Position numbers and translations under genes: made by a program. Shown piece after piece: positions 44,086-53,343 of a DNA stretch of 64,000 bases. Below the pieces are notes generated by a model. It was not told the DNA's origin, ran no database searches, and was given only the letters and a program-made list of their open reading frames with translations. How positions within the stretch are numbered: the stretch's first letter is position 1; each line of letters begins with the position of its first letter. Origin of the DNA: JANYCO01 sp035535995 (GTDB taxonomy: Bacteria > Bacteroidota > Bacteroidia > Cytophagales > Cytophagaceae); assembly GCA_035535995.1 (NCBI GenBank), contig DATLOZ010000027.1, positions 124,001-188,000 of the forward strand. The letters run 5' to 3'.

Positions 44086-46995
44086 ATGAATGGTAAAATC
44101 AATACAAAACTATATCTGATCCTACTGGCAGCCTGGCTGATTGCATTGCCTCAAATGGTATTGGCTCAATCAAATCTGGTAGAAGTTTCAGGACAGCTTA
44201 TCGATAAAGACACAAAAGAACCACTCGAAGGAGCAACAATCGGAGTGAAAAACACAACCTATAATGCAGTATCTGATCAGGATGGAAGATTTACCCTGAA
44301 AGGTAAACTGGAATACCCGTTTGTACTCGTAATATCTTATCTGGGATATGCCAAACAAGAGATCGAGGTAAAAGATGGAAATGCTAATCTTAACCTCGAA
44401 CTCACAAGTCAGGAAATCGCCGCCGACGAAGTGGTAGTAACTGCTTCCAGAGTGGAAGAAAGCAGTCAGAAATCTCCTGTAGCTATTGAAAAACTGGATA
44501 TCAGAGCGATCAAAGCTACTCCGGCTCCTACGTTTTACGATGCACTTGAAAACGTAAAAGGAGTGCAGATGACTACCTCCAGCCTTACTTTCAAAGTACC
44601 TAACACGCGTGGATTCAATATTCCTAACAACTTCCGCTTTATGCAGCTGGTAGATGGAGTAGACATGCAATCTGCTACACTGGGTGTGCCGCTGGGAAAT
44701 GCGATTGGGCCAAACGAGCTTGACATCGAATCCGTAGAGATCACGCCTGGCGCTGCTTCCGCATTGTATGGGATGAACGCGATCAACGGTATGGCAAACT
44801 TGATCAGCAAAAGCCCATTTACTTATCAGGGATTAAGCCTTTACCAAAGAACCGGAGCAAACCACGTAGACGGCATCGATCATGCACCAGCGTTGATGAC
44901 AGAATCTTCTGTTCGTTATGCAAAAGCATTTAACAACAAATTTGCTTTCAAAGTAAACGGAAGCTACATGCAAGGAGTAGACTGGATCTCTAATACCAAA
45001 ACAGACCAGAACCCGCAAAACCTGACTTCAGCAAACCCCAACTTCCCTGAACTATCAGGTAATAACAACAACCCTGCCTATGATGCATGGAACAAATATG
45101 GAGACGAAAGCAACAACAACGTACCAATCTCTGTGTTCTACCAAGGCAAAGATCAAACCTTCAACGTAAGACGTACAGGATACTGGGAAAAAGATCTATA
45201 TAATCCGCTAGTGAAAAATATTAAAGCCGATGGATCTCTCCACTACAGATTTGGAAATGGATGGGAAGCTTCTTATGGTTATCGCTTTGGCTTATTGGAC
45301 GGGACTTTCCAACGTGGTAACAAGATCAGATTACAAAACGCAACAGTTCAAAACCATAAAGTGGAATTGAAAAATAAAAACCTTGTAGTGCGTGGGTACA
45401 TGTCAATCGAAAATACCGGTGACTCTTACAACTTGAAACCACTGTCTGATAACCTTGATCTGGCCAGTGTCTCTACTACTGATTGGACAAATAAATTTCA
45501 ATCTACTTTGCAGGATGAACTCAACAACGGCGTAGCGCTCGCACAAGCGATGAATGACGCCAGAGCTTTTGCAGATCAGGGAAGAGCTACCCCTGGTACA
45601 GATCAATTCAATTCATTGAAAAACCAGATCATCAAGACCAATAACTGGGACATCGCTTCCAACGTGCCAGGTGCGCCGGCTACAGGTGGTGCGGCTTTGA
45701 AACAAAGAAGTAATATGTACCACGGTGATTTGCAATACAACCTAAGCGAAAAAATAAAAGTAGTAGATGTGCTTGTAGGGGCTGATTACAGAACATATCA
45801 AATTATTCCTGATGGAAACAATTTCGTAGACTTCTCCAAACCTGTAGACCAAAGAAGTACTCCAGGTGGTAAGGATGTATACTATACCAAATTCGGTGGC
45901 TTCGGTCAGGTTACGAAAAGACTTTTCAAAGAAAAATTGAAACTGGTAGGATCTTTACGTTACGACAAAAACCTTGATTTCAAATATAAGTTGAATCCAA
46001 GAGCGGCCGTAGTATATACGCTGAAAGAAAAACACAACTTCAGAGCTTCTTATCAGAACGGTTACCGTTTCCCTTCTTTGTTTGAAGCATTGTCTTATGT
46101 AAACAACGGTGGTGTAAGAAGAGTAGGAGGACTAGCAGAAGTGAACAATGGTTTGGGTTATCTTGAGAACTCTTATACACTTGCTTCTATTAACAATTTC
46201 ACCAACGCTGTAAATAACGATGTAGCCAATGGTTACAACAAATCACAAGCAGCATTGATGGAAAAAGGATTGCTTCAGCAAACGAACCTGAAAACAATCC
46301 AGCCAGAACAAATCAACTCGTTTGAAGTTGGATACAAGAGTGTGGTATTTAACAACAAAGTAGTGATCGATCTAGATGGATATTTCAACATCTATCATGG
46401 ATTCCTTGGCCAGGTAGACGTAGCTGTACCCACTACCGGAAAAGTAGGAAGCGACGAAGCTGCAATGGATATGCTGAACAAAGCAAACCAAACAAGATAC
46501 AGAGTATACACCAATGCAAAAAATGTATACCGTAACTACGGTTCTGCACTTGGTCTAACGTATAACTTCTATAAAAAATACACCATCTCAGGAAACTTAA
46601 GTTTCAATACACTAATCTCCAATAAAACACAAGATGTATTCGTAACAGGTTTCAACACCCCAAAATGGATGACCAATATTTCATTAGGAAACCGCGAATT
46701 GTTTAAAAATTTCGGATTCAATGTAGTATTCAGATGGCAGGATAAATTCTTATGGCAAAGTCCTCTTGCCAATGGCGAAGTACCTGCTTACTATACGTTC
46801 GATGCACAAGTAAACTATAGAGTGCCTAAAGCAAAAGCAACAGTGAAACTTGGAGGTACCAATGTACTTAACAGAAGATACATCCAATACGCAGCGGGCC
46901 CAACTATCGGAGCACTGTACTACGTAGCAATTACCTTCGACGGCTTGTTGACCGGCGAGAACAAAAAACAAAAGCAACAGCAAGAGCAACAATAG
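44086..46995 (+). CDS. TonB-dependent receptor with carboxypeptidase-regulatory-like domain
   Basis: A 969-residue outer-membrane importer. A signal peptide (about 1-28) is followed by a carboxypeptidase D regulatory-like domain (about 33-115, GQLIDKDTKEPLEGATIGVKN). The plug (about 118-240) has a TonB-box-like DEVVVTASR and ASALYGMNAINGMANL, and a 22-strand barrel completes the protein. No SusD partner follows; instead a degenerate SGNH lipoprotein lies 21 bases downstream and is probably co-transcribed. The C-terminus carries a Gln-rich tail (KKQKQQQEQQ). The ligand is unknown. Confidence 0.93.
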   Translation: MNGKINTKLYLILLAAWLIALPQMVLAQSNLVEVSGQLIDKDTKEPLEGATIGVKNTTYNAVSDQDGRFTLKGKLEYPFVLVISYLGYAKQEIEVKDGNANLNLELTSQEIAADEVVVTASRVEESSQKSPVAIEKLDIRAIKATPAPTFYDALENVKGVQMTTSSLTFKVPNTRGFNIPNNFRFMQLVDGVDMQSATLGVPLGNAIGPNELDIESVEITPGAASALYGMNAINGMANLISKSPFTYQGLSLYQRTGANHVDGIDHAPALMTESSVRYAKAFNNKFAFKVNGSYMQGVDWISNTKTDQNPQNLTSANPNFPELSGNNNNPAYDAWNKYGDESNNNVPISVFYQGKDQTFNVRRTGYWEKDLYNPLVKNIKADGSLHYRFGNGWEASYGYRFGLLDGTFQRGNKIRLQNATVQNHKVELKNKNLVVRGYMSIENTGDSYNLKPLSDNLDLASVSTTDWTNKFQSTLQDELNNGVALAQAMNDARAFADQGRATPGTDQFNSLKNQIIKTNNWDIASNVPGAPATGGAALKQRSNMYHGDLQYNLSEKIKVVDVLVGADYRTYQIIPDGNNFVDFSKPVDQRSTPGGKDVYYTKFGGFGQVTKRLFKEKLKLVGSLRYDKNLDFKYKLNPRAAVVYTLKEKHNFRASYQNGYRFPSLFEALSYVNNGGVRRVGGLAEVNNGLGYLENSYTLASINNFTNAVNNDVANGYNKSQAALMEKGLLQQTNLKTIQPEQINSFEVGYKSVVFNNKVVIDLDGYFNIYHGFLGQVDVAVPTTGKVGSDEAAMDMLNKANQTRYRVYTNAKNVYRNYGSALGLTYNFYKKYTISGNLSFNTLISNKTQDVFVTGFNTPKWMTNISLGNRELFKNFGFNVVFRWQDKFLWQSPLANGEVPAYYTFDAQVNYRVPKAKATVKLGGTNVLNRRYIQYAAGPTIGALYYVAITFDGLLTGENKKQKQQQEQQ

Positions 46996-47016
46996 ATTTC
47001 CAAAAAGAAAAGTATC

Positions 47017-48492
47017 ATGAAAAAATTAGCAATAAAAAATTCTAACACTCTACTGGCAACAAAAGTCATTTTCATCAGTACACTTTTGCTTTCCATGGAA
47101 TCTTGCAAAACTAAATTTCACAAAGATTCCGATGCCGGTCCGGCCACTGCAGGCTCTGTAAGTTTCAGCAGCTACGTGGCGGTAGGTTCTACCGTCACTG
47201 CGGGCTTCGCGGATAACGCCCTTTATACAGAAGGACAAAACTATGCTTATCCAAATCTGATCGCTGGTAAAATACGCGATGTAAATCCGGGACTAATATT
47301 TAATCAGCCGGATATTAATTCGGTAAATGGCTGGTCGGCTACTACGAAAGGAAGATCCGAGCTTGTGATTCCAAGCTGCCCTGGTCCTTCCATAGGAGGT
47401 GTAGCAGTGAATGGAGAATCGTCTGTACTTCCATATACAGGAACGAAAGCTACGCTAAACAATCTGGCTGTGCCATTCCTACCTACTGATAGTATCAACG
47501 TTGCTACGATCACAGCTGGCGCTAAATCTACAAACCCTTATCCTTATTTCACAAGGGTTACCGACGTAGGCACACTGGGGATCGCTTCTGAAGCGAAGAA
47601 GAGAGGAGCCAGCTTTTTCACTATTTACCTGGGAGACGTAGATGCATTGAAATATGCTACCAGCGGTGGTACAAAAACCATGATCTCTACTGCTTCTTTC
47701 AGACAAAATATCGAAAACCTTTTGGATAGTTTGCTGTCTGTGCCAGGTTCGAAAGGAGTGATCGCGAATATTCCTTATGTAGATCAATTCCCAATCGTAA
47801 CGGTCAACAACAGAAGATTGACCAGTACAACCGATCCTGCAAAAAATCCTGTAAGACTATCGGCTGCTGCTGCTGCGATTTTCAATGCAGACTTAGGACA
47901 GAATCTTTTTAGCGGAGCTACAGGAGCAAAAAGTTATTATGCTATTACGACTGGTACTGGTAGTGTAAGACAACTGGATCCTGCAAAAGATTTTGTAGTA
48001 ACCTCCAGCGTACTTAATAAATCCGGGATCGGGAAAGTAGACTCTGCTTCAGTAAGAAGCTGTACTCCGGATAATACTCCCAGAGATTCTTCAGGATTCA
48101 AAGCACCTTTTGCCAATAGTGCTGTACTTGATAAAGCGGAGATCGTAGCGCTGCGCGCGCAGATCGATGATTATAACAATGCTATCGCTACTGCAGTGGC
48201 GGCAAGAAATGCAGGTGGCGTAAGAGTGGCAATCGTTGACCTGAATGCATTCTTTCGTAAGCTGAGTGATCCTTTGTACGGTATCCAATACGGTACACAA
48301 GAAATTATTCGTACCAACCATCCCGCACTCGGCCCGGATTTCGGCGGATTCTTTTCGCTGGACAGAACGAATCCTACTCCTAAAGGACAAGCATTGCTGG
48401 CCAATGAATTTATCAAAGCAATTAATAATACCTTCGGCTCAAGCCTGAAACTCTATGATCCATCAGGCTTCAGAGCCAATTTAATTCCATAG
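47017..48492 (+). CDS. SGNH/GDSL-like lipoprotein, apparently missing catalytic residues
   Basis: A 491-residue exported protein. The N-terminus (KVIFISTLLLSMESC) looks like a lipoprotein signal with a lysine- and aspartate-containing start of the mature chain. The fold start SSYVAVGSTVTAGFAD aligns with block I of Bacteroidota SGNH hydrolases (usually GNSLTAGYAD). The nucleophile Ser position is Thr here. The late block DRTNPTPKGQALLANEFIKAIN should read DxxHPTPKG; the catalytic His is replaced by Asn. Both changes suggest a non-enzymatic role, such as substrate capture for the TonB receptor encoded 21 bases upstream. Confidence 0.72.
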   Translation: MKKLAIKNSNTLLATKVIFISTLLLSMESCKTKFHKDSDAGPATAGSVSFSSYVAVGSTVTAGFADNALYTEGQNYAYPNLIAGKIRDVNPGLIFNQPDINSVNGWSATTKGRSELVIPSCPGPSIGGVAVNGESSVLPYTGTKATLNNLAVPFLPTDSINVATITAGAKSTNPYPYFTRVTDVGTLGIASEAKKRGASFFTIYLGDVDALKYATSGGTKTMISTASFRQNIENLLDSLLSVPGSKGVIANIPYVDQFPIVTVNNRRLTSTTDPAKNPVRLSAAAAAIFNADLGQNLFSGATGAKSYYAITTGTGSVRQLDPAKDFVVTSSVLNKSGIGKVDSASVRSCTPDNTPRDSSGFKAPFANSAVLDKAEIVALRAQIDDYNNAIATAVAARNAGGVRVAIVDLNAFFRKLSDPLYGIQYGTQEIIRTNHPALGPDFGGFFSLDRTNPTPKGQALLANEFIKAINNTFGSSLKLYDPSGFRANLIP

Positions 48493-48517
48493 TTACTTGT
48501 TGTTTTAGTTTGAATTT

Positions 48518-48550
48518 GAAAAAGGTTGGTCTCAATGGCCGACCTTTTTT
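48518..48550 (+). terminator. Terminator after the SGNH lipoprotein gene
   Basis: AAAAAGGTTGGTC and GGCCGACCTTTTTT form a 13-base stem with G-T wobbles and a 5-base loop, followed by a T tract. It lies about 25 bases after the stop codon. Confidence 0.85.
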
Positions 48551-48558
48551 GTTTAGAT

Positions 48559-48599
48559 GCCGTTGTTGGAGCTTTCTCAGAGAAAGCTCCAATAACGGC
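48559..48599. repeat. 19-bp stem-loop downstream of the terminator
   Basis: GCCGTTGTTGGAGCTTTCT (48559-48577) pairs with AGAAAGCTCCAATAACGGC (48581-48599) with only one G-T wobble and a 3-base loop. It follows the terminator at 48518-48550 in a gap of 480 bases that otherwise holds no gene. No second copy was noticed in this window. Confidence 0.7.
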
Positions 48600-48972
48600 A
48601 AAAGTTAAATTTTTAGCTATATACCCGAGAGCAGTATTAAAACAGCATAAAACTTTTAACCTTAAACTTTCAACTAAAATTTGTACATTCCTCATAATCT
48701 CTTGTGACAAAAAATAATTTATCTCAAATCGAAAAACGTTTGTGCAATTTATAGGCTTATAAAAAGTTATTTTGTTCATTAATCCTTAAAAATCAGGCAT
48801 TAAAATTTTTACTGATTTGATTTTTTGTATATTTAAAGCTTTGGCAGAAAGGGCCGGGCTCTTCTCAAAAATGCTTCAGATGAAAATACCGATGCCAAAA
48901 AAGATCCGGTAATATTTTAAAAAGCACTAAAAGATAAAACTTCACCTGTGTTTTTTCTGTATAATATGACAA
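48600..48972. other. Remaining gene-free region before the symporter
   Basis: AT-rich sequence with a TTAACCTTAAACTTTCAACT block (near 48657) that resembles TTTAAACTTTCAACTT near 29712, perhaps a short dispersed repeat. No supported ORF or clear promoter box was seen. Confidence 0.35.
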
Positions 48973-50583
48973 ATGATTTTTAACACCGTTGACGGCATTA
49001 TTCTGGGAATCTATCTCATTGTGATCTTTGGGGTGGTGATCTATTATTCCAGAAAAACGACCAATATCACGCAATACTTTCTTGCAGATCGCAGCATTCC
49101 CTGGTTTGCCATTGGCGCAGCGCTTTTTGCTACCGATGTTTCCAGCGAACACTTGATCGGATTGGCAGGAGCTGGTTATTCTTCCGGCTTAGCAGTAAGT
49201 AATTTTGTGTTGTCTGCCTGCGTCGTACTTGTATTATTGGGCTGGCTCTTTACTCCTTTCTATCTCAAAACGGGAATTTTCACTATGCCGGAATTTTTGG
49301 AAAAACGATACAACGAATACTGTCGTCGTTATCTCTCCATTGTTTCGATCGCCGCTTATGTATTGACTAAAGTCTCGGTAACGCTGCTGGCGGGAGGATT
49401 GGTGCTGAAGCATGTGCTTGGTTGGGATATCTACACCTCTGCGCTGGTGCTTGTACTTTCTACAGGTATTTATACAATGTTTGGAGGTTCAAGAGGAATT
49501 ATAATGGTGCAGTTCCTTCAGGCTATTTTGTTGATCCTGGGATCTGCAGTGTTGGTTTATTATGGAATGGAAGAAGTAGGTGGGATCGCGGGGCTCAAAG
49601 CAAAAGTGCCGGCAGATTATTTTCAAATATTCAAACCCATCGACGACCCGGAATTTCCCTGGACAGGAATGGTTTTCGGTGCGTTGATCCTTGGCATCTG
49701 GTACTGGACCACCGATCAATACATCGTGCAGATTACATTGAGCGCAAAAAATATTGATCATGCGCGCTCGGGTACTTTGTTTGCCGCGTATCTTCGATTG
49801 TTGCCAATTGTATTATTAGTAGGACCGGGAATTATTGCAAAAGCTTTGTATCCGGATATTCCGGCAAGCAGTGCTTATGTAACAATGATCACCAGCCTCC
49901 TACCTGCCGGCGTGCGTGCCATCGTACTAATCAGTCTGCTCGCGGCTTTGATGACTTCTTTGGCTTCGGCTTTCAACGCCACTTCCACTTTATTTACGCT
50001 GGATATTTACAACAAGCTCTATCCTAAAGCCAATGATTTCGTACTTGTCAACATAGGAAGGATCGCTACATTTGTGGTCGTGCTATTTGGTATCATCTGG
50101 GTTCCCTTTATTTATGCGCTTTCCAGCGATATTTATTTTTATATACAAAGTGTTCAATCGTATATCGCGCCGCCTATTTGTGTAGTGTTCCTTGTAGGGA
50201 TCCTTTGGGCAAGAGCCAATGGTACGGCAGCTACTACTGTGCTTACAGTAGGTTTCTTTCTGGGTTTTATAAAATTCATAACTGATATTCTTTACCGAAG
50301 TTTTGAAATGAGAAGCGATTTCATTTCCTTTTTAGGAGCGATCAATTTTCTTCATTTCGCAATTTTTCTTTTTGCGATTAGTCTGTTACTTATGATTGTG
50401 ATCAGTCTGTTTACCGAGGCACCTCCAAAAGAAAAGCTTAAAGGATTTACACTCAAGTATGCAAACGAAATTGTAAAGGACGAAGCTTTCAAACAGGAAA
50501 CCGGCAAATACAAAAAACTCAACATGATCGCTACCGCAGTGCTGCTGCTGATCTTATCACTCTATTGGGTTATTTTCGGATAA
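48973..50583 (+). CDS. Sodium:solute symporter (SSS/SGLT family)
   Basis: A 536-residue transporter with about 14 membrane helices. The N-terminal DGIILGIYLIVIFGVVIYYSRKTTNITQYFLADRSIPW is typical of SGLT-like members, with FATDVSSEHLIGLAGAGYSSGLA in helix 2 and SLASAFNATSTLFTLDIY near the sodium site. It probably takes up a sugar or related solute with Na+. It lies alone, convergent with the sterol-desaturase-like gene. Confidence 0.92.
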   Translation: MIFNTVDGIILGIYLIVIFGVVIYYSRKTTNITQYFLADRSIPWFAIGAALFATDVSSEHLIGLAGAGYSSGLAVSNFVLSACVVLVLLGWLFTPFYLKTGIFTMPEFLEKRYNEYCRRYLSIVSIAAYVLTKVSVTLLAGGLVLKHVLGWDIYTSALVLVLSTGIYTMFGGSRGIIMVQFLQAILLILGSAVLVYYGMEEVGGIAGLKAKVPADYFQIFKPIDDPEFPWTGMVFGALILGIWYWTTDQYIVQITLSAKNIDHARSGTLFAAYLRLLPIVLLVGPGIIAKALYPDIPASSAYVTMITSLLPAGVRAIVLISLLAALMTSLASAFNATSTLFTLDIYNKLYPKANDFVLVNIGRIATFVVVLFGIIWVPFIYALSSDIYFYIQSVQSYIAPPICVVFLVGILWARANGTAATTVLTVGFFLGFIKFITDILYRSFEMRSDFISFLGAINFLHFAIFLFAISLLLMIVISLFTEAPPKEKLKGFTLKYANEIVKDEAFKQETGKYKKLNMIATAVLLLILSLYWVIFG

Positions 50584-50671
50584 TATTTAAAGAACATCAT
50601 TGTCAGCTACGAAACATGGTGAACTTGAACCACCTTGCTGTGAATACAAACAAATGATAATCTGTATACAA

Positions 50672-51904
50672 TTATTTTTTCGCAAGAATATCATTATACT
50701 CCTGGTATATAAACCCGTAATACCATTTTTTCACAGACTCAAGCGAAACAATTATTCCGGTTATGCTGACCACGATCAACAAAAAGAAGATGCTTTCAAA
50801 TAAAAAGCTCACATAACAGCCAAGCACTACTAACCGAATATATTCCAGGTAAAAGATCCACTTACGCTGCTCCAGTAAGGCTCCGCAATTGATAAGGGTG
50901 ATCAGTACGAAGATCAATCCGGTTGTTTTTTCTACAAGACCAAGCGCTGAAAAAAAATAACTGATCAAAAACAAAAGTATTAAGCTTAGCGCAAGCTGTG
51001 TTAGAAGATAAATTCTAAACCTGTATGTAAGTCGCACCGATTTTTTAGGAGGTAAAATTTTTTTCTCCAATGCCAGCCGAAGGCCAGGATCAAGGAGTTC
51101 GGGAGGCCCAAGTAGAATACTGATTATTTTCCCTACGTTGCGTTCTCGCCTTACAGCAGCAAAGAGTTCAATATAATAATGAAAATGCTGCCATATAAAA
51201 CTCTGGCTTTTTAAAGGATGTGTAAGACCGTATACGGGCTCTTCTTCTTCTTTCTGGAATGTACCAAAGAGTTTGTCCCAAAAGACAAACAGGTCACCAT
51301 AGTTTTTATTCAGGTATTTCTCATTCGAGGCATGATGCACGCGGTGATGCGAAGGCGTGATGAAAATATATTCCAGCCATCCCAGTTTGCCTATGATCTG
51401 TGTGTGCGTAAAAAAAGAATAACCTGCATGGATCACAGAGATGGTAATGATAAGCGAAGGATGAAAACCGATCAGAGGAAGCACACACCAAAAAATATTC
51501 CGCATGAACGCCTGTATAGTGGTGACGCGCGCGGAAACAGTATAGTTGAATTCTTCGCTTTGATGATGCACCACATGTGCACCCCACAAGATATTGATCT
51601 CATGTCCGCAGCGGTGATACCAATACCAGACAAGATCGGTAGCCAACAGCAAAAGAATCCATACTGTCCAGTGATTTGGAATATGAAACAAGGCATAATG
51701 TTTGTATACATATACAAACATTCCAAAGAATGCGTACGAAACAAAAAGATTGATCAGCCGCTCGGCAATGCCTATGCTGATATTGGTAACCGAGCTGTCG
51801 AAACGGAACAACTGTTTATTTTTCTTTTGAAGCGCTACGAGGTATTCAATTCCAACAAATAAGAAAAAAGCAGGAATGACAAACGCTAAATATTTTGTTT
51901 CCAT
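50672..51904 (-). CDS. Sterol desaturase / fatty acid hydroxylase family membrane protein
   Basis: A 410-residue integral membrane di-iron oxygenase-like protein. The start is the ATG at 51904 (METKYLAFVIPAFFLFVG); upstream codons would overlap the previous gene. The eight-histidine pattern is visible: HRCGHEINILWGAHVVHHQSEE (HxxxH and HxxHH), HAGYSFFTHTQ, and HHRVHHASNEKYLNKNYGD. Extra membrane helices at the C-terminus resemble alkylglycerol monooxygenase-like relatives. The substrate is probably a lipid. It starts 2 bases after the stop of an alpha/beta hydrolase gene, so the two are probably co-transcribed. Confidence 0.9.
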   Translation of the reverse strand: METKYLAFVIPAFFLFVGIEYLVALQKKNKQLFRFDSSVTNISIGIAERLINLFVSYAFFGMFVYVYKHYALFHIPNHWTVWILLLLATDLVWYWYHRCGHEINILWGAHVVHHQSEEFNYTVSARVTTIQAFMRNIFWCVLPLIGFHPSLIITISVIHAGYSFFTHTQIIGKLGWLEYIFITPSHHRVHHASNEKYLNKNYGDLFVFWDKLFGTFQKEEEEPVYGLTHPLKSQSFIWQHFHYYIELFAAVRRERNVGKIISILLGPPELLDPGLRLALEKKILPPKKSVRLTYRFRIYLLTQLALSLILLFLISYFFSALGLVEKTTGLIFVLITLINCGALLEQRKWIFYLEYIRLVVLGCYVSFLFESIFFLLIVVSITGIIVSLESVKKWYYGFIYQEYNDILAKK

Positions 51905-51906
51905 TT

Positions 51907-52662
51907 TTAATATTCTAAAAACGTACGCACATGTTGGTTGAACAATTCCGGTTGTTCCATCATCGGTACGTGACCGCATTTATCTAAAAATTTTATAGCA
52001 GAGTGTGGAATTCGTTCGTGAAATTCCAACGCAGTTTCAGGCGGAGTAATTTCATCCTGTAAGCCCCAGATCAGAAGGGTAGGAGCTTTGATGCGGTACA
52101 ATACTTCGGAAAGGTTTTCACGCTGTGCAGCACGGGCAAGTCCGATCAAGCTAAGAGTTTTGATCCTGCTTTGTACAGTTTCATATACCTCGTCCACCAA
52201 TTCTTTTGTCACCACCGATTGATTGTAGAAAGTGTAGCGTACTTTTTCGTCTACATAATTATAATCTTTCATTTTTGGGAAAGAGCCGCCAAGCGAATTT
52301 TCAAAAAGCCCGGAGCTGCCCGCGAGTATGATCTTGTCGACTTTGTCGGGATGTTTGAGTGTGTAAAGCAAAGCCACATGCCCGCCAAGAGAATTGCCCA
52401 TGAGAATTACTTTTTGAAGATTTCTTTTAGCAATAAATTTTTCTAAAAAAGTCACCAGCCTGCTCAGGCTTGATTCTTTCAAGGAAATATCAAACAAGGG
52501 AAGCCTCGGAATAATGACTCTGTGATCCACAGAAAAATGCTCAGCTACTTGTTCCCAATTGCTCAGGTTCCCAAACAACCCATGTAGAAGAATAACCGGC
52601 TGACCTTTCCCTTCGTCGTAGTAGACTTCCAGGTTTTCTTTGAGTTTTATGCTATTAACCAT
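51907..52662 (-). CDS. Alpha/beta hydrolase
   Basis: A 251-residue cytoplasmic serine hydrolase. ILLHGLFGNLSNW forms the oxyanion side, GNSLGG holds S91, LIWGLQDEITP supplies the acid and GHVPMMEQPE holds H231. It resembles esterases and haloperoxidase-like hydrolases. It is co-directional with and directly upstream of the membrane hydroxylase gene, so it may act on the same lipid-type substrate (inference). Confidence 0.87.
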   Translation of the reverse strand: MVNSIKLKENLEVYYDEGKGQPVILLHGLFGNLSNWEQVAEHFSVDHRVIIPRLPLFDISLKESSLSRLVTFLEKFIAKRNLQKVILMGNSLGGHVALLYTLKHPDKVDKIILAGSSGLFENSLGGSFPKMKDYNYVDEKVRYTFYNQSVVTKELVDEVYETVQSRIKTLSLIGLARAAQRENLSEVLYRIKAPTLLIWGLQDEITPPETALEFHERIPHSAIKFLDKCGHVPMMEQPELFNQHVRTFLEY

Positions 52663-52706
52663 ATGATAGATAGTATTTTATTTAAATTTTATTAATTTCT
52701 ACATTA

Positions 52707-52782
52707 TTTCTATAGACAAAATTATAAATCTAAAATTAACAACCAAGTGTTTTTAAATTTATTTCTATATTAATTCTATAGA
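52707..52782. promoter_or_regulatory. Repeated TTCTATAGA sites upstream of the zinc-ribbon gene
   Basis: TTCTATAGA, containing the palindrome TCTATAGA, occurs at 52708-52716 and again at 52774-52782, 66 bases apart. Related ATTTCTATAT (52761-52770) and TTCTATAT (just at the -7 box) are also present. The gap separates the divergent hydrolase and zinc-ribbon genes. A shared operator is inference. Confidence 0.4.
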
Positions 52783-52808
52783 TATTGTATTTTAAAATAA
52801 AATCATTC

Positions 52809-52816
52809 TATATTTG
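52809..52816 (+). promoter_or_regulatory. -7 box TATATTTG of the zinc-ribbon gene
   Basis: TATATTTG matches TAnnTTTG and lies 19 bases before the ATG at 52835. It rules out the in-frame TTG at 52814 as a start. Confidence 0.55.
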
Positions 52817-52834
52817 TGCCAAACGAAAGAAGTT

Positions 52835-53266
52835 ATGCTGTCCAAAGAATTGATTGAGGTATACAAGGAGGAAAGCCTGGCGGTCGAGGCTTTTAAGGAA
52901 TATCGTCTAAAAAAAGGGATCGTATGTAAAAAATGCGGTTGCCATCAGCACTATTGGCTTACTTCTAAAATTCAGTTCCAATGCCGCGCTTGCCGCTTCC
53001 GCACTACGCTGCGCAGCGGTTCGGTGTTGGAAGGGAGTAAACTTCCTTACTCTTATTTTTTCATCGCCGTTCATTTACTCATGAAACATGGAAACACACT
53101 AAGCACAGAAGAATTTCAAAAGCAAACAGGTCATAAATATTACGACCCGCTCTGGGATTTTTTGCGCAAGATCAAAAACTATGTAAAGGAAAACGAGCAA
53201 AGCGTAGAACTGATCGACTTTGTAGAAGTAGTTAACCGTTGTTTTGTAAAAGAAATTATCTATTAA
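52835..53266 (+). CDS. Stand-alone transposase-type zinc-ribbon protein
   Basis: A 143-residue protein made of the zinc ribbon and following helices found at the N-terminus of IS1595-type (ISXO2-like) transposases. The ribbon has CKKCGC and CRACRFRTTLRSGSVLEGSKLPYSYFFIAVHLL. No DDE catalytic domain follows, and no terminal inverted repeats or target duplications were found nearby. It therefore looks like a domesticated DNA-binding protein rather than an active element. The start is the ATG at 52835 because the -7 box overlaps earlier in-frame codons. The product at 3-524 carries a related domain. Confidence 0.72.
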   Translation: MLSKELIEVYKEESLAVEAFKEYRLKKGIVCKKCGCHQHYWLTSKIQFQCRACRFRTTLRSGSVLEGSKLPYSYFFIAVHLLMKHGNTLSTEEFQKQTGHKYYDPLWDFLRKIKNYVKENEQSVELIDFVEVVNRCFVKEIIY

Positions 53267-53270
53267 AATT

Positions 53271-53326
53271 ATGAATGTTGAGTTATAAATTATGAATGAA
53301 ATCGTAACTTATAACTCAACATTCAT
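53271..53326. repeat. Dispersed repeat family B, copy 3
   Basis: ATGAATGTTGAGTTATAA (53271-53288) is the exact reverse complement of TTATAACTCAACATTCAT (53309-53326). It lies directly after the zinc-ribbon gene and may also act as its terminator. Confidence 0.75.
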
Positions 53327-53343
53327 AACTCATCATTAAAACT

